From: Sutterella sp.
Lineage (GTDB): Bacteria > Pseudomonadota > Gammaproteobacteria > Burkholderiales > Burkholderiaceae_F
Length of the DNA: 64,000 nucleotides
Direction of reading: 5' to 3'
Assembly: GCA_019418605.1 (NCBI GenBank)
Contig: DYBN01000032.1
Coordinates: 1-64,000, forward strand
Shown here: positions 44,583-53,022 of the stretch, one piece after another
How positions within the stretch are numbered: position 1 is the first letter of the stretch
How the letters are laid out: every line of letters begins with the position of its first letter
Position numbers and translations under genes: made by a program
Notes under the pieces: model-generated
Seen by the model: only the letters and a program-made list of their open reading frames with translations
The model's database searches: none
Told to the model about the DNA's origin: nothing

Positions 44583-44933
44583 CTATCGGGACGCGCTTTT
44601 TTGGGCTGCGGAGGGCTTTGCCGCGGCGCCTTCTTTTGCCTCGCGCTCCAGACGCTCCTTTTCCCGGATCTCATCCCAGAAGTCGAGCGTCATCCAGTAA
44701 AAGTGCAGCCCCACGTCGGCCACCATCCGAAACTCCTCTTCATTGGTGACAAACGGAAAGCGGCGCGCAAGCCGAATGGTGCCAAACTGCCCGATGCCGG
44801 TTAAGCCGCGCACGATCGCCTCATAGTCGCGGCTTGCGCGCGGGTCAAGCCGCAGCACCCGGCAGGCGTCTTCAAAATGCGCGACTTCGGCAAAGGCGCG
44901 GGCAATGTATTGAGCACAGTACTGACAGGCCAT
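44583..44933 (-). CDS. Small conserved-looking protein of unknown function
   Basis: A 116-residue protein I do not recognise. It starts MACQYCAQYIARAFAEVAHF, with two cysteines spaced CxxC. The middle contains GLTGIGQFGTIRLARRFPF and DVGLHFYWMTLDFWDEIREKERLE, rich in aromatic residues, and the tail is Lys/Ala-rich. No signal peptide or clear membrane segment. ATG 44933 has AGGA upstream, and the gene lies 38 bp after the scpA stop, so the two are probably cotranscribed. Reading is consistent with real coding sequence, but no function can be claimed. Confidence 0.6.
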   Translation of the reverse strand: MACQYCAQYIARAFAEVAHFEDACRVLRLDPRASRDYEAIVRGLTGIGQFGTIRLARRFPFVTNEEEFRMVADVGLHFYWMTLDFWDEIREKERLEREAKEGAAAKPSAAQKSASR

Positions 44934-44971
44934 CGTGTCCTTTCCTTTTGTATTTGTTTGAGGCTTCGCTT

Positions 44972-45955
44972 TCAGGATTGCAAAGCGTCCGCAGCTTGCG
45001 CGGCGGCAGCCGAGACGTAAATCGGGGCAAAGGGGGCGGCCTGCGTGATGCGCACGAGCCCCTCCTTGGCAAGTTCCAAAATCGCCAGGTAGTTGACGAT
45101 GACGCCTGCCGTGCCCGTTGAGACGTCAAAAAGAGTCGTGAATTCAACAAAGCGCGCCGAGACAAGCCTCTTTAAGATGGCGCTCATGAATTCGCGCACG
45201 TTGAGCTCCTGACGGGAAATTTTGTGGCTCGTCTTGAGCTTTGCCTGCTGCAGGATCGACTGCCAGGCGCGGGTGAGATCATCGACGCTCACCTCGGGCA
45301 GAAGCTTTGCCTGGGACTGCTCGATGAGCACGAAGGCGCGAAAGAAGTCGCGCCCGACTCTGGGCATCTGGTCGAGCTCGACGGCGGCCATCTTCATGCG
45401 CTCGTATTCAAGCAGCCGGCGGGCAAGCTCGGCCTGGGGATCGGCCACCTCCTCGCCCGTGTCGATCTTTGTAACAGGCAGCAGAAGCTGGCTTTTGATC
45501 TGCATGAGGTGCGCAGCCATCACGAGATAGTCGGCCGCAAGCTCCAGATTGCTTTTGCGGATGAGCTCAACGTACCCCATGTACTGCTCGGTGACAAGCG
45601 CCATCGGAATTTCCATCACGTCAAACTTCTGGCGCCGGATAAGGTACAAAAGCAGGTCAAGGGGACCCTCGAAGCTCTCAAGAAAGACCTTGAGGGCGTC
45701 GGGCGGTATGTAGAGGCCGTCGGGCACCTTAAAGAGCGGCTCGCCGTAGAGCCGCGCAAAGGCCACGCCGTCGACCGTATCGGGCGTCGTCTCGTCGGCC
45801 ATCTGCGCGATGTCGGCTAGCGTAGGCTGCTGCGCGCTTCCTTTTTCTCCACCAGCACCGGCTGCATGGTCGCGCGCACGCTCAGCCGCACTCCCTTGCG
45901 GGGCGGCCGCTTCCTGCGGGCGGCTTGAATCATCGGTGGGAGCGTCTTGCTGCAT
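44972..45955 (-). CDS. scpA: Segregation and condensation protein A
   Basis: A 327-residue kleisin subunit of the SMC-ScpAB chromosome condensation complex. After an Ala/Gln-rich N-terminal extension of about 80 residues, the ScpA core starts FLESFEGPLDLLLYLIRRQKFDVMEIPM (about 90-117, shown in part) with SNLELAADYLVMAAHLMQIKSQLLLP, and the C-terminal winged-helix segment FTTLFDVSTGTAGVIVNYLAILELAKEG. The N-terminal extension is longer than in many species. scpB is not adjacent. Confidence 0.92.
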   Translation of the reverse strand: MQQDAPTDDSSRPQEAAAPQGSAAERARDHAAGAGGEKGSAQQPTLADIAQMADETTPDTVDGVAFARLYGEPLFKVPDGLYIPPDALKVFLESFEGPLDLLLYLIRRQKFDVMEIPMALVTEQYMGYVELIRKSNLELAADYLVMAAHLMQIKSQLLLPVTKIDTGEEVADPQAELARRLLEYERMKMAAVELDQMPRVGRDFFRAFVLIEQSQAKLLPEVSVDDLTRAWQSILQQAKLKTSHKISRQELNVREFMSAILKRLVSARFVEFTTLFDVSTGTAGVIVNYLAILELAKEGLVRITQAAPFAPIYVSAAAAQAADALQS

Positions 45956-46531
45956 GAAGAAAAAAGGGGGTGGAAAACTTTCTCGTCAAAGTGCGCTTGG
46001 GCGGCGTCATTGTGCACGAGATTGCGGCTCTTTGCGCATCAGGACGCTGACGCAGGGCGATCGTCCTCCTTCTTCGGAGAACAACCTCAGGACGGGCACG
46101 CGAACGGAGCGCATCGTCGAATTCGAGCGCCGATCATGTATCCAAACACTCGCAGACACGGGCAAAATCCTCTCCCCTTCGGGGGCTAGGTGTTTTCGCG
46201 TAAGGATTTGGATGAGTTCCGCCCTCATTACTCAAAAGGCGAGCAAAGCACTGCGCCGAACCAATTTTGCCAAGGCGCTATTCACCGCCTGAATACCCCC
46301 GGAAAAGACTCTCCTTTTTTCGAAAAATCCCCCTGGCAAGTCTTAAAGGATCAATCGATGATCCATACAAAACCGCTTGCCGTTCACTGTATTTATTGGG
46401 GCTTTTCGAAATCTGCAAAATCAAGTTTTTAATTCAAGCAATTTCTTGGACTTTGATTTTGCGCAACAGTTCAACTCCTGCTTCCTTCCCCCCTCTTCAT
46501 AAACTGCCCCTAAGTCAAAAGGTGTACTTCC
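45956..46531. other. 576-bp gap without a supported gene
   Basis: No frame here shows clear protein features. The left part (45956-46190) is GC-rich with a small inverted repeat (CGTCCT ... AGGACG near 46063). The right part (46190-46531) is AT-richer and probably carries the LysR-gene promoter. No structured RNA could be identified, though the C-rich hairpin CCCCTTCGGGGG near 46175 is a notable stem. Confidence 0.4.
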
Positions 46532-47533
46532 ATGTCTCTCGACCAACTTTGCTGTCAGCACCTCAAGATATTTCTGTCCGTCTACCGTCACCGCAATGCG
46601 ACGCGCGCGGCGGCTGAACTCGGCGTAACCAACTCCGCCGTCAGCCGCGGACTCTCGGTGCTGCGCGCGATGTTTGCCGACGACCTCTTCGTGCGCACGG
46701 TCAACGGCTTCGTGCCCACGCAAAAGGCCATTGAGATCGCCCCGGTCATCGAGCAAATCCTGGGCTCGTTCCGGCTGCTCGGGCAGTTCTCCGCCAACTT
46801 TGACCCGGCAAGGAACGAGAGCACGTTCGAGATACTCGTCTACGACGAGTTCAACTTCCCCGTGCAGGCAGTCATCGACCGTCAGATCAAGCCTGTTGCC
46901 CCGAAGATGCACTTCAACGTGCACACGCTCTCCTACGACTGCATGAACGCGCTCATCAGCGGCTCGGTCGACTTTGCCGTCGTCTACGAGGGATTCGACG
47001 ACAACAGACTCAACTACGAATGTTTTGCTCGCACCTCCGACATCTACCTGCTGTGCCGCCGCGGGCACCCCTTGATGGCCAAGGCCGACTCTTTCACGAC
47101 TGCCGACCTCTCGCGCTTTCCCCTGCTTGAGATTGACAACTACCGCGACCTCTCGTGCCCGCTTCTGGTCGACATCTGCAACGAGTCGGGCTCCTCGATG
47201 CACGTGTGCGACTACACCGAGAGCGTGGCCTCCGCCTTTCGCATCATCGCGCAGTCCGACTCGGTTGCCGTGGTCTGCAACCAATTCACCCGGCAATTTG
47301 CCGACATGCTCCCGGAGCTCGACTACGTCCGGCTGCCCGACACCATCATGAAGCGCATCAAGGAGATGCGCAGCACCGTGCGCCCCATCGGCAACTACGT
47401 CGTCACCGGCAGCGCCAACCGCTCGCCCGCCTTCCGCTGGGTGCACGAGCAACTCGTTTTAGGACTCAAAAAAGCATGGGTTGAAGCCCTGTCCACAGCC
47501 AAGGAGAAGAAGTACCCGCAAGAAAAGCCATAG
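46532..47533 (+). CDS. LysR-family transcriptional regulator
   Basis: A 333-residue regulator. The N-terminal helix-turn-helix is HLKIFLSVYRHRNATRAAAEL then GVTNSAVSRGLSVLRAMFADDLFVRTVNGFVPT (about 10-60). The remainder is a LysR effector domain. It sits directly upstream of, and in the same direction as, the molybdenum enzyme cluster with a 189-bp gap, so it is a candidate regulator of that operon. Effector unknown. AAAGGTG lies before ATG 46532. Confidence 0.93.
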   Translation: MSLDQLCCQHLKIFLSVYRHRNATRAAAELGVTNSAVSRGLSVLRAMFADDLFVRTVNGFVPTQKAIEIAPVIEQILGSFRLLGQFSANFDPARNESTFEILVYDEFNFPVQAVIDRQIKPVAPKMHFNVHTLSYDCMNALISGSVDFAVVYEGFDDNRLNYECFARTSDIYLLCRRGHPLMAKADSFTTADLSRFPLLEIDNYRDLSCPLLVDICNESGSSMHVCDYTESVASAFRIIAQSDSVAVVCNQFTRQFADMLPELDYVRLPDTIMKRIKEMRSTVRPIGNYVVTGSANRSPAFRWVHEQLVLGLKKAWVEALSTAKEKKYPQEKP

Positions 47534-47722
47534 AAGAAAAAATCCCTCGTTCTCCAGCGAGCGGAAACCCGGCCTGACTCAGCAGCAAACCCCGTCTCAA
47601 CCACACGTCTCTGCCGGGCCGGAAGAAGAAAAAAATCCCGCTCCTCTCACGGTCTGACGCCCCTGTCAAGGGCGTTCGCGCAAGAGCGGATCGGAATATC
47701 AAGTTCATTCAGGAGAAAACAC

Positions 47723-49933
47723 ATGCCCAACATTTCCCGCCGCAATTTCCTGCAGGGCGTTGGCGCCTCCGCCGTCATCGGCTCGCTCTCGGGCTTGATC
47801 CCGGCCACGGCAAATGCCATGCACTCCGTCGGTGCCAATCCCGTTCTTCTCAACAAACGCGCCGGTACGGTGAAGTACCACAGCTGCCTGCGCAACTGCG
47901 CCGACCGCTGCCTGATGAAGTTTCGCGTGCAGGACGGCCGCATGACCTACGTCTCGGGCGCCGAAGAGCAGTTCAAGACCGGCACCTGCCCGTGCGTCAA
48001 AGGCCTCACCTACGTCGAGTACACCTACGCCCCCGACCGCATCCTGCATCCGATGGAGCGCATCGGCCCGAAGGGCTCGCACAAGTGGCGCCGCATCACT
48101 TGGGAGCAGGCATGGGACAAGCTCATTAAAAAGACTCACGAGGTGGTCGACACGTACGGCGCCGAAGCCGTTCTGCCCTACTCGTACTCGGGCAACTACG
48201 GTGCCATCGGCATGCGCGGCGCCGACCGCTTCTTCAACCGTCTGGGCGCCTCGATTCTGGACCGTGTGGTCTGCACGGAAGCCGGCGTCTGGGGCTACGG
48301 CTCGGTTCAGGGAACCACGGACGGTCCGGACCCCGAAGAGATTCCCGACTGCGACTGCTACATCTCCTGGGGCTTTAACGAAACGGTTTCGAACGTGCAC
48401 GGCATCAAGCTCATCAACATGGCGCGCGACCGCGGCGCCAAGGTGCTGGCCGTCAACCCCAACCGCACGCCGATCTGCTCGCAGGCCGACGTCTGGCTGC
48501 AGCCCTATCCCGGAACCGATGCCTGGGTTGCCGTGGGCGTGATGAAGTACCTCTTTGCGCACGACGAAATGATCGACCACGAGTTCCTGCAGAACTGCTG
48601 CATCGGCGCCGAGGCGGTCTTCCCGAAGGTTGACGCCGTGAAGTGGGAGGACATCGAGCGCGTCACGGGACTCAAGCGCGCCGAGATTGAAGAGTTTGCC
48701 GACATCTATGGCAAGTCCCAGCGCTGCATCATCCGCGGCGGCTACGGCATGCAGCGCAACTACAACGGCGCGCGCATGACCCGCGCCATCGGCATCATGC
48801 ACGCCCTGCGCGGCATGTTCGACAAGCACGCCTGCGGCATCATCTACGACAACGTGCGCCCGATCACCGGCATGAACATCAACCTCGGCCGCGGCAACTA
48901 CATGATCAAGGGCAACCCGCAGCACGTCAACATGACCGACCTCGATCATGCCCTGCTTGCGAAGAATCCGACCACCGAAGGCCGTCCGATCAAGCCGATT
49001 CACATGCTGGTCTTCTACAACGGCAACCCCATTGCCGTCTCGCCCAACGTCAATCAGGTCATCGAAAACCTCAAGCGCGACGATCTCTTCGTGGTGGGCT
49101 TCGACATGATCATGACCGACAGCATGGAGTACTGCGACCTGGTGCTTCCTGCCTCCACGCAGTTTGAAACCGACGACGTGATCGGCGACTACCACTGCTG
49201 GTACGTGCAGATCTGCGAGAAGGTGATCGAGCCTCTGGGCGAGAGCAAGCCCAATTGGGACTTCTTCTCCGAATACGGTCGCCGCATGGGCTTCAAGGAA
49301 CAGGCCTTCCGCGACACGCCGCTTGACATGATCCGTCAGTTCCTCGACACCGACACGCCCTACTACCAGGGCATCACGCTTGAGCGGCTGCAAAAGGAAA
49401 AGTTCATCCATCTCGACCTTGGCTCCTCCGTTCCCGTGCGCACGGGCGGCAAGTGCGGCACGCCCTCGGGCAAGATCGAGCTCTACTCCGAGACCATGAA
49501 AAAGGCGGGCTTTGACCCGGTCATTGATCTGCGCACCTGCGAAGAGGAAATGCCCGAAGTCGAGCGCAAGCTCCCGTTCCGCCTGCTCTCTCCGGGCATC
49601 CCGCAGCGCGTGAATTCGTCGTTTTACAACGTCAAGTACATCCGCGCCTTCAACGCCTACGAATGCGAGATCAACCCCGTGGACGCCAAGAAGCTCGGCA
49701 TTCGGATGGGCGATCGGATCCGCCTGAGCAACCAGCGCGGCGAGGCCTTCTTCGTGGCCCGCGTCACCACCCGCGTGAGCCCCGGCGTCGTTCGCACCGC
49801 CAAGTGCAACTGGCGCAGCACCAACCCCTACGGACGCGGCACGAACACCAACACGCTCACGACTTCCAAGCTCACCGACATGGGCGGGTGCTCGGCCTAT
49901 CACTCCACGCGCGTTGACGTGCACAAGGCCTGA
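47723..49933 (+). CDS. Molybdopterin oxidoreductase catalytic subunit, DMSO-reductase family, Tat-exported
   Basis: A 736-residue periplasmic reductase. A Tat signal ISRRNFLQGVGASAVIGS leads. The N-terminal 4Fe-4S site is SCLRNCADRC then CPCVKG, with CxxxCxxxC and a further Cys about 29 residues on. The domain RITWEQAWDKLIKKT onward binds bis-MGD, and the C-terminal cap has the INPVDAKKLGIRMGDRIRLSNQRG fold. A Cys in VVCTEAGVWGYGS may ligate Mo. The following genes supply a ferredoxin subunit, a chaperone and a membrane cytochrome b, so it is a quinol-fed terminal reductase. DMSO, TMAO, sulfur or selenium oxyanions, or organic sulfoxides are candidates; sequence does not decide. Confidence 0.88.
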   Translation: MPNISRRNFLQGVGASAVIGSLSGLIPATANAMHSVGANPVLLNKRAGTVKYHSCLRNCADRCLMKFRVQDGRMTYVSGAEEQFKTGTCPCVKGLTYVEYTYAPDRILHPMERIGPKGSHKWRRITWEQAWDKLIKKTHEVVDTYGAEAVLPYSYSGNYGAIGMRGADRFFNRLGASILDRVVCTEAGVWGYGSVQGTTDGPDPEEIPDCDCYISWGFNETVSNVHGIKLINMARDRGAKVLAVNPNRTPICSQADVWLQPYPGTDAWVAVGVMKYLFAHDEMIDHEFLQNCCIGAEAVFPKVDAVKWEDIERVTGLKRAEIEEFADIYGKSQRCIIRGGYGMQRNYNGARMTRAIGIMHALRGMFDKHACGIIYDNVRPITGMNINLGRGNYMIKGNPQHVNMTDLDHALLAKNPTTEGRPIKPIHMLVFYNGNPIAVSPNVNQVIENLKRDDLFVVGFDMIMTDSMEYCDLVLPASTQFETDDVIGDYHCWYVQICEKVIEPLGESKPNWDFFSEYGRRMGFKEQAFRDTPLDMIRQFLDTDTPYYQGITLERLQKEKFIHLDLGSSVPVRTGGKCGTPSGKIELYSETMKKAGFDPVIDLRTCEEEMPEVERKLPFRLLSPGIPQRVNSSFYNVKYIRAFNAYECEINPVDAKKLGIRMGDRIRLSNQRGEAFFVARVTTRVSPGVVRTAKCNWRSTNPYGRGTNTNTLTTSKLTDMGGCSAYHSTRVDVHKA

Positions 49934-49949
49934 TCAGGAGAGATAAATC

Positions 49950-50501
49950 ATGGAAAACAAACTGCAAAAAGGCTTCATCTTCCGTCAGGAAAACTGCGTG
50001 GGCTGCGCGGCCTGCACCGTTGCCTGCCAGATTCACAACGAACTGCCCGAGGACGTGCGTTTCCGCAAGGTCGACAACTACGAGGTCACCGACGCCAAGG
50101 GACGCGTGCGCGACGTCTGGTTCTCGCACAGCTGCATGCACTGCTCAAACCCCTCGTGCATGGCCGTGTGCCCGGCCAATGCCTTCACGCAGCGCCCCGA
50201 CGGCATCGTCGTTCTCGAGCGCAGCAAGTGCACGGGATGCGGGCTTTGCAAGAGCGCCTGCCCCTACGATGCGATCTCGATTAGCAAGATCGACGGCCGC
50301 GCGGCCAAGTGCAACATGTGCGTCGAACTGCTCGACGCGGGCCTCAACCCGGCCTGCGTCGACGGCTGCCCCGTGAAGTGCCTCACCGTCGACAACGTCG
50401 CGCAGGTGCTCGCACAGAAAAAGAGCGCTTCGCGCCAGGGCATCGGCTACAAGGACGGCCCCAACAAGCCCAACATGGTCATCATCCGGGAGCGCCGCTG
50501 A
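49950..50501 (+). CDS. Four-cluster ferredoxin subunit (DmsB-like)
   Basis: A 183-residue electron-transfer subunit with four cysteine sets: CVGCAACTVAC, CMHCSNPSCMAVCP, CTGCGLCKSACPYDA and CNMC...CVDGCP. It carries four 4Fe-4S clusters linking the cytochrome b to the catalytic subunit. It lacks a signal peptide and would be exported with its partner, as in DmsAB. It follows 16 bp after the catalytic gene, and its stop overlaps the torD start by one base. Confidence 0.93.
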   Translation: MENKLQKGFIFRQENCVGCAACTVACQIHNELPEDVRFRKVDNYEVTDAKGRVRDVWFSHSCMHCSNPSCMAVCPANAFTQRPDGIVVLERSKCTGCGLCKSACPYDAISISKIDGRAAKCNMCVELLDAGLNPACVDGCPVKCLTVDNVAQVLAQKKSASRQGIGYKDGPNKPNMVIIRERR

Positions 50502-51172
50502 TGAGCTCTCCGACGTTGGACTCTCGTGCCGAAGCCCTTGCGGCGTTCAAGGACGTTCTCTTTTTCACGGGCAAGCCCGAGAGCTACGAAAAGCTCGCGG
50601 ACTGGGCCCGCCGGCAGGGGCGCACGGAGCTTGAACTCCGTGCGCGTCAGGCCGCGGGCGATGTCGATGAGTGCGAGGCGGACTTCAACCGCATGTGCAT
50701 TGGTCCGTACCGGCTCACCGTCCCTCCCTACGAGAGCGTCTGGCGCACCTCGGGGCGCGTGCTCAACAACCGCTACAGCGCCGCCGTCGAACACTCCTAC
50801 GCCGAGCTGGGGCTTGCCGTGGGGAAGTCCCTCAACGAACCGTGCGACTTCTTTGCCTACGAGCTTGAGTTTCTCTACTGCGCCGCAGCCCTGGCCCAGG
50901 CCAACGAAGCCCAGGGCAAATGCGACGAAGCAAAGGCTCTCAACGAGATGTTCGATCGGTTCTGGGCCGAGCATCTCGGCCACTGGGCCCCTGCGTTTTT
51001 AGAGGCCCTGCAGGCTGATGCGCGGCACGACTTCTGGCGCGTATGGGCCCGCGAGCTTGCCGCGGCATTGACCGGCATTACCGCCCGCGTCGCTCTCTCC
51101 AATCACATGACAGGGATGCAGGCCCCCGTGGCCGCTCCCGCTTCAAGAAAGCAAACGAAGGATTCCATATGA
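50501..51172 (+). CDS. TorD-family molybdoenzyme chaperone
   Basis: A 223-residue soluble helical protein of the TorD/DmsD family, which protects the catalytic subunit until cofactor loading and Tat export. Recognisable parts are EADFNRMCIGPYRLTVPPYESVWRTSG (about 58-84, shown in part; the P-Y/E-S-V pattern of the family), CDFFAYELEFLYCAAAL (about 118), and EHLGHWAPAFLEAL (about 155). ATG 50501 overlaps the previous stop, and its end overlaps the cytochrome b start by four bases (ATGA), so all are coupled. Confidence 0.9.
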   Translation: MSSPTLDSRAEALAAFKDVLFFTGKPESYEKLADWARRQGRTELELRARQAAGDVDECEADFNRMCIGPYRLTVPPYESVWRTSGRVLNNRYSAAVEHSYAELGLAVGKSLNEPCDFFAYELEFLYCAAALAQANEAQGKCDEAKALNEMFDRFWAEHLGHWAPAFLEALQADARHDFWRVWARELAAALTGITARVALSNHMTGMQAPVAAPASRKQTKDSI

Positions 51173-52140
51173 AAAAGGTTCTCTCTACGTGCGCTCTTTC
51201 GCTCACCACGCTTGCGGCATCAGCCGCCGAGCCCGTCGAAACCGCAGTGCACCTGCCCGACATCTGGACGCCCGTGACCGAACACGCCGTCAACAACGAC
51301 ATTCCGCAGCTTCTGGGCTACGCCGATCAGCCCGTGTACGCCGCAACCTACAACCCGGATTCGGTAAGCGCAGGCTATCTCTCGTTTCTGCACGCAGCCG
51401 AAACCATCGGCAATGTCATCTTCGCGGCCGTCGTGGCCGTGGCCGTGCTCTTTGCCGTCTTCGTTCTCGTCAACGGCCGCGCCAGGCTCGACGACGGGTT
51501 CTCGGGCAAGCTCATTGACCGCTGGTCGCCTCTGGACGTGTTCCTGCACTGGCTTGCCGCCGTCCCCGGCGTCATTCTCATTCTGACTGGACTTGTGATC
51601 GGCGCCGGGCGCTTCTGGCTTGCTCCCATGATGTCGCCCGAGCACTTTGCGTCTCTGGCCAACGCCAGCGTGATGTTCCACAACTTCTTCGCCTTCTTCT
51701 TCATCGTGGGCGGCGTGCTTGTGATGCTCAAGTGGTTTACCCGGCAGCTGCCCGAAAAAGGCGACGGCAAGTGGTTTGCCTGCCTGGGCGGCTACGTCAA
51801 CATCGGCGGCAAAGGCAAGCACCCGGACGCGGGCTTTGCCAACGCCGGTGAAAAGGCCTTCTTCTGGTGCTTCACCGTCTTCGGACTGATTCTGATGGTG
51901 ACCGGCCTGATGATGCTCTACCCCGAAACGTTCGGCGATCCCTCGAAGAACTCTCTGCAGCTCGCGCTCATTCTTCACATTGTGAGTGCGGTCGTGCTGA
52001 GCGCCTTTAGCGTCGTGCACATCTACATGGGCGCCGTGATGAGCGAGGGCGGCATGGAAAACATGCTCTCGGGCAAGTGCGATGAAAACTGGGCGCGCCA
52101 AAACCACAACCTCTGGTACGCCAAGATCAACGCCAAGTAG
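51169..52140 (+). CDS. Cytochrome b subunit, formate-dehydrogenase-gamma-like
   Basis: A 323-residue inner-membrane cytochrome b with a cleaved or anchored signal (STCALSLTTLAASAA), a hydrophobic segment at about 75-100, and a b-type core like FdnI/FdoI: LDVFLHWLAAVPGVILILTG, HNFFAFFFIVGGVLVM, FFWCFTVFGLILMVTGLM and ALILHIVSAVVLSAFSVVHIY, with the histidines for heme b. It transfers quinol electrons to the ferredoxin subunit and so replaces the NrfD-type anchor usual in DMSO and tetrathionate reductases. ATG 51169 follows AAGGA. It might serve both catalytic modules. Confidence 0.88.
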   Translation: MKKVLSTCALSLTTLAASAAEPVETAVHLPDIWTPVTEHAVNNDIPQLLGYADQPVYAATYNPDSVSAGYLSFLHAAETIGNVIFAAVVAVAVLFAVFVLVNGRARLDDGFSGKLIDRWSPLDVFLHWLAAVPGVILILTGLVIGAGRFWLAPMMSPEHFASLANASVMFHNFFAFFFIVGGVLVMLKWFTRQLPEKGDGKWFACLGGYVNIGGKGKHPDAGFANAGEKAFFWCFTVFGLILMVTGLMMLYPETFGDPSKNSLQLALILHIVSAVVLSAFSVVHIYMGAVMSEGGMENMLSGKCDENWARQNHNLWYAKINAK

Positions 52141-52311
52141 TCCTCCCCTCCTGCTGTTGATCCTGACGGCCTGCGGGTGCGGCGATCTCCTTCCGCCGCA
52201 CCCGCATCTTCCGAATCAAAAGCCGGCGGCCCCGCACGAGCGCAATCTCCATGCCGCTCCTGCGTCCGGCCTGCCTGTTCCGACACTTTTTGAATCAGCC
52301 AGAAAAAAGTT

Positions 52312-53010
52312 ATGCCTATCAATCGACGCCTGTTTCTTGAAATGGCCGCCGGGGGCGCCGTCTTTACGGTTGTTCCAAGCGCAAAGCTTCTTGCCGCCAC
52401 GCCCGGCAAGCGCTACGCCATGCTCTTTGACGTGCGCCGCTGCACGGGATGTTTGTCGTGCACCGTGAACTGCTCCATTGAAAACAACACCCCTGCGCAC
52501 CGAGCCCGCACTGAAGTCAACCAAATGACGGCGCGCGGCAAAAGCGGCTGCTCCGTCATCGCCTTTCCGCACCAGTGCAACCACTGCGCGAATCCTCCCT
52601 GCGTGAAGGTTTGCCCCGTCGGCGCCACCTACAAGAGAAAGGAAGACGGCATCGTCGTCATCGACTACGACAAATGCATTCACTGCCAGGCCTGCGTGAG
52701 CGCCTGCCCCTATGGGGAGCGCAAGATCGACGCCGAACGCAAAAACCCGCCCGAGAAGTGCAACTTCTGCATTCACCGTCTCGAACAGGGACTGCTGCCG
52801 GCCTGCGTGGAGAGCTGCATCGGGAAGGCGCGCGTCTTCGGCGATCTCAACGACCCGCAAAGCGAAATCTACAAGCTCGTCAAGGAAAACACGGTCTACA
52901 CGCTGCTCTCCAAGCTTGGCACGGGACCGAACATCTACTACATCGGCTTGCCCGAAGTCTTTGAGGACAAGGCCGCGCTTGAGCTCAAATCCACCGACTG
53001 GCAGCGCTAA
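52312..53010 (+). CDS. TtrB-like ferredoxin subunit with Tat signal
   Basis: A 232-residue four-cluster ferredoxin subunit. The Tat signal INRRLFLEMAAGGAVF leads, then CTGCLSCTVNC, CNHCANPPCVKVCP, CIHCQACVSACPYG and CNFCIHRL...CVESC. It resembles tetrathionate reductase TtrB. Its own Tat signal, with none on the following catalytic protein, suggests the complex is exported on this subunit's signal. It begins 171 bp after the cytochrome b stop; the catalytic gene follows 12 bp later. Confidence 0.88.
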   Translation: MPINRRLFLEMAAGGAVFTVVPSAKLLAATPGKRYAMLFDVRRCTGCLSCTVNCSIENNTPAHRARTEVNQMTARGKSGCSVIAFPHQCNHCANPPCVKVCPVGATYKRKEDGIVVIDYDKCIHCQACVSACPYGERKIDAERKNPPEKCNFCIHRLEQGLLPACVESCIGKARVFGDLNDPQSEIYKLVKENTVYTLLSKLGTGPNIYYIGLPEVFEDKAALELKSTDWQR

Positions 53011-53022
53011 GAGGAACCATTC

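Noticed and set aside
46007..46228. Minus-strand frame of 73 codons in the gap before the LysR gene
   Set aside because: No family resemblance and no ribosome site; it could be a relic but nothing supports it.
45956..46531. Possible structured RNA gene in the scpA-LysR gap
   Set aside because: Only isolated small stems were found and no match to tRNA, tmRNA, RNase P or 6S patterns could be made by eye.
47705..49924. Long antisense frame (739 codons) opposite the DMSO-reductase-like gene
   Set aside because: It mirrors a gene with clear Tat, Fe-S and molybdopterin features; the antisense product is low-complexity, Val/His/Gly/Asp-rich, as expected from complementary GC-rich codons.
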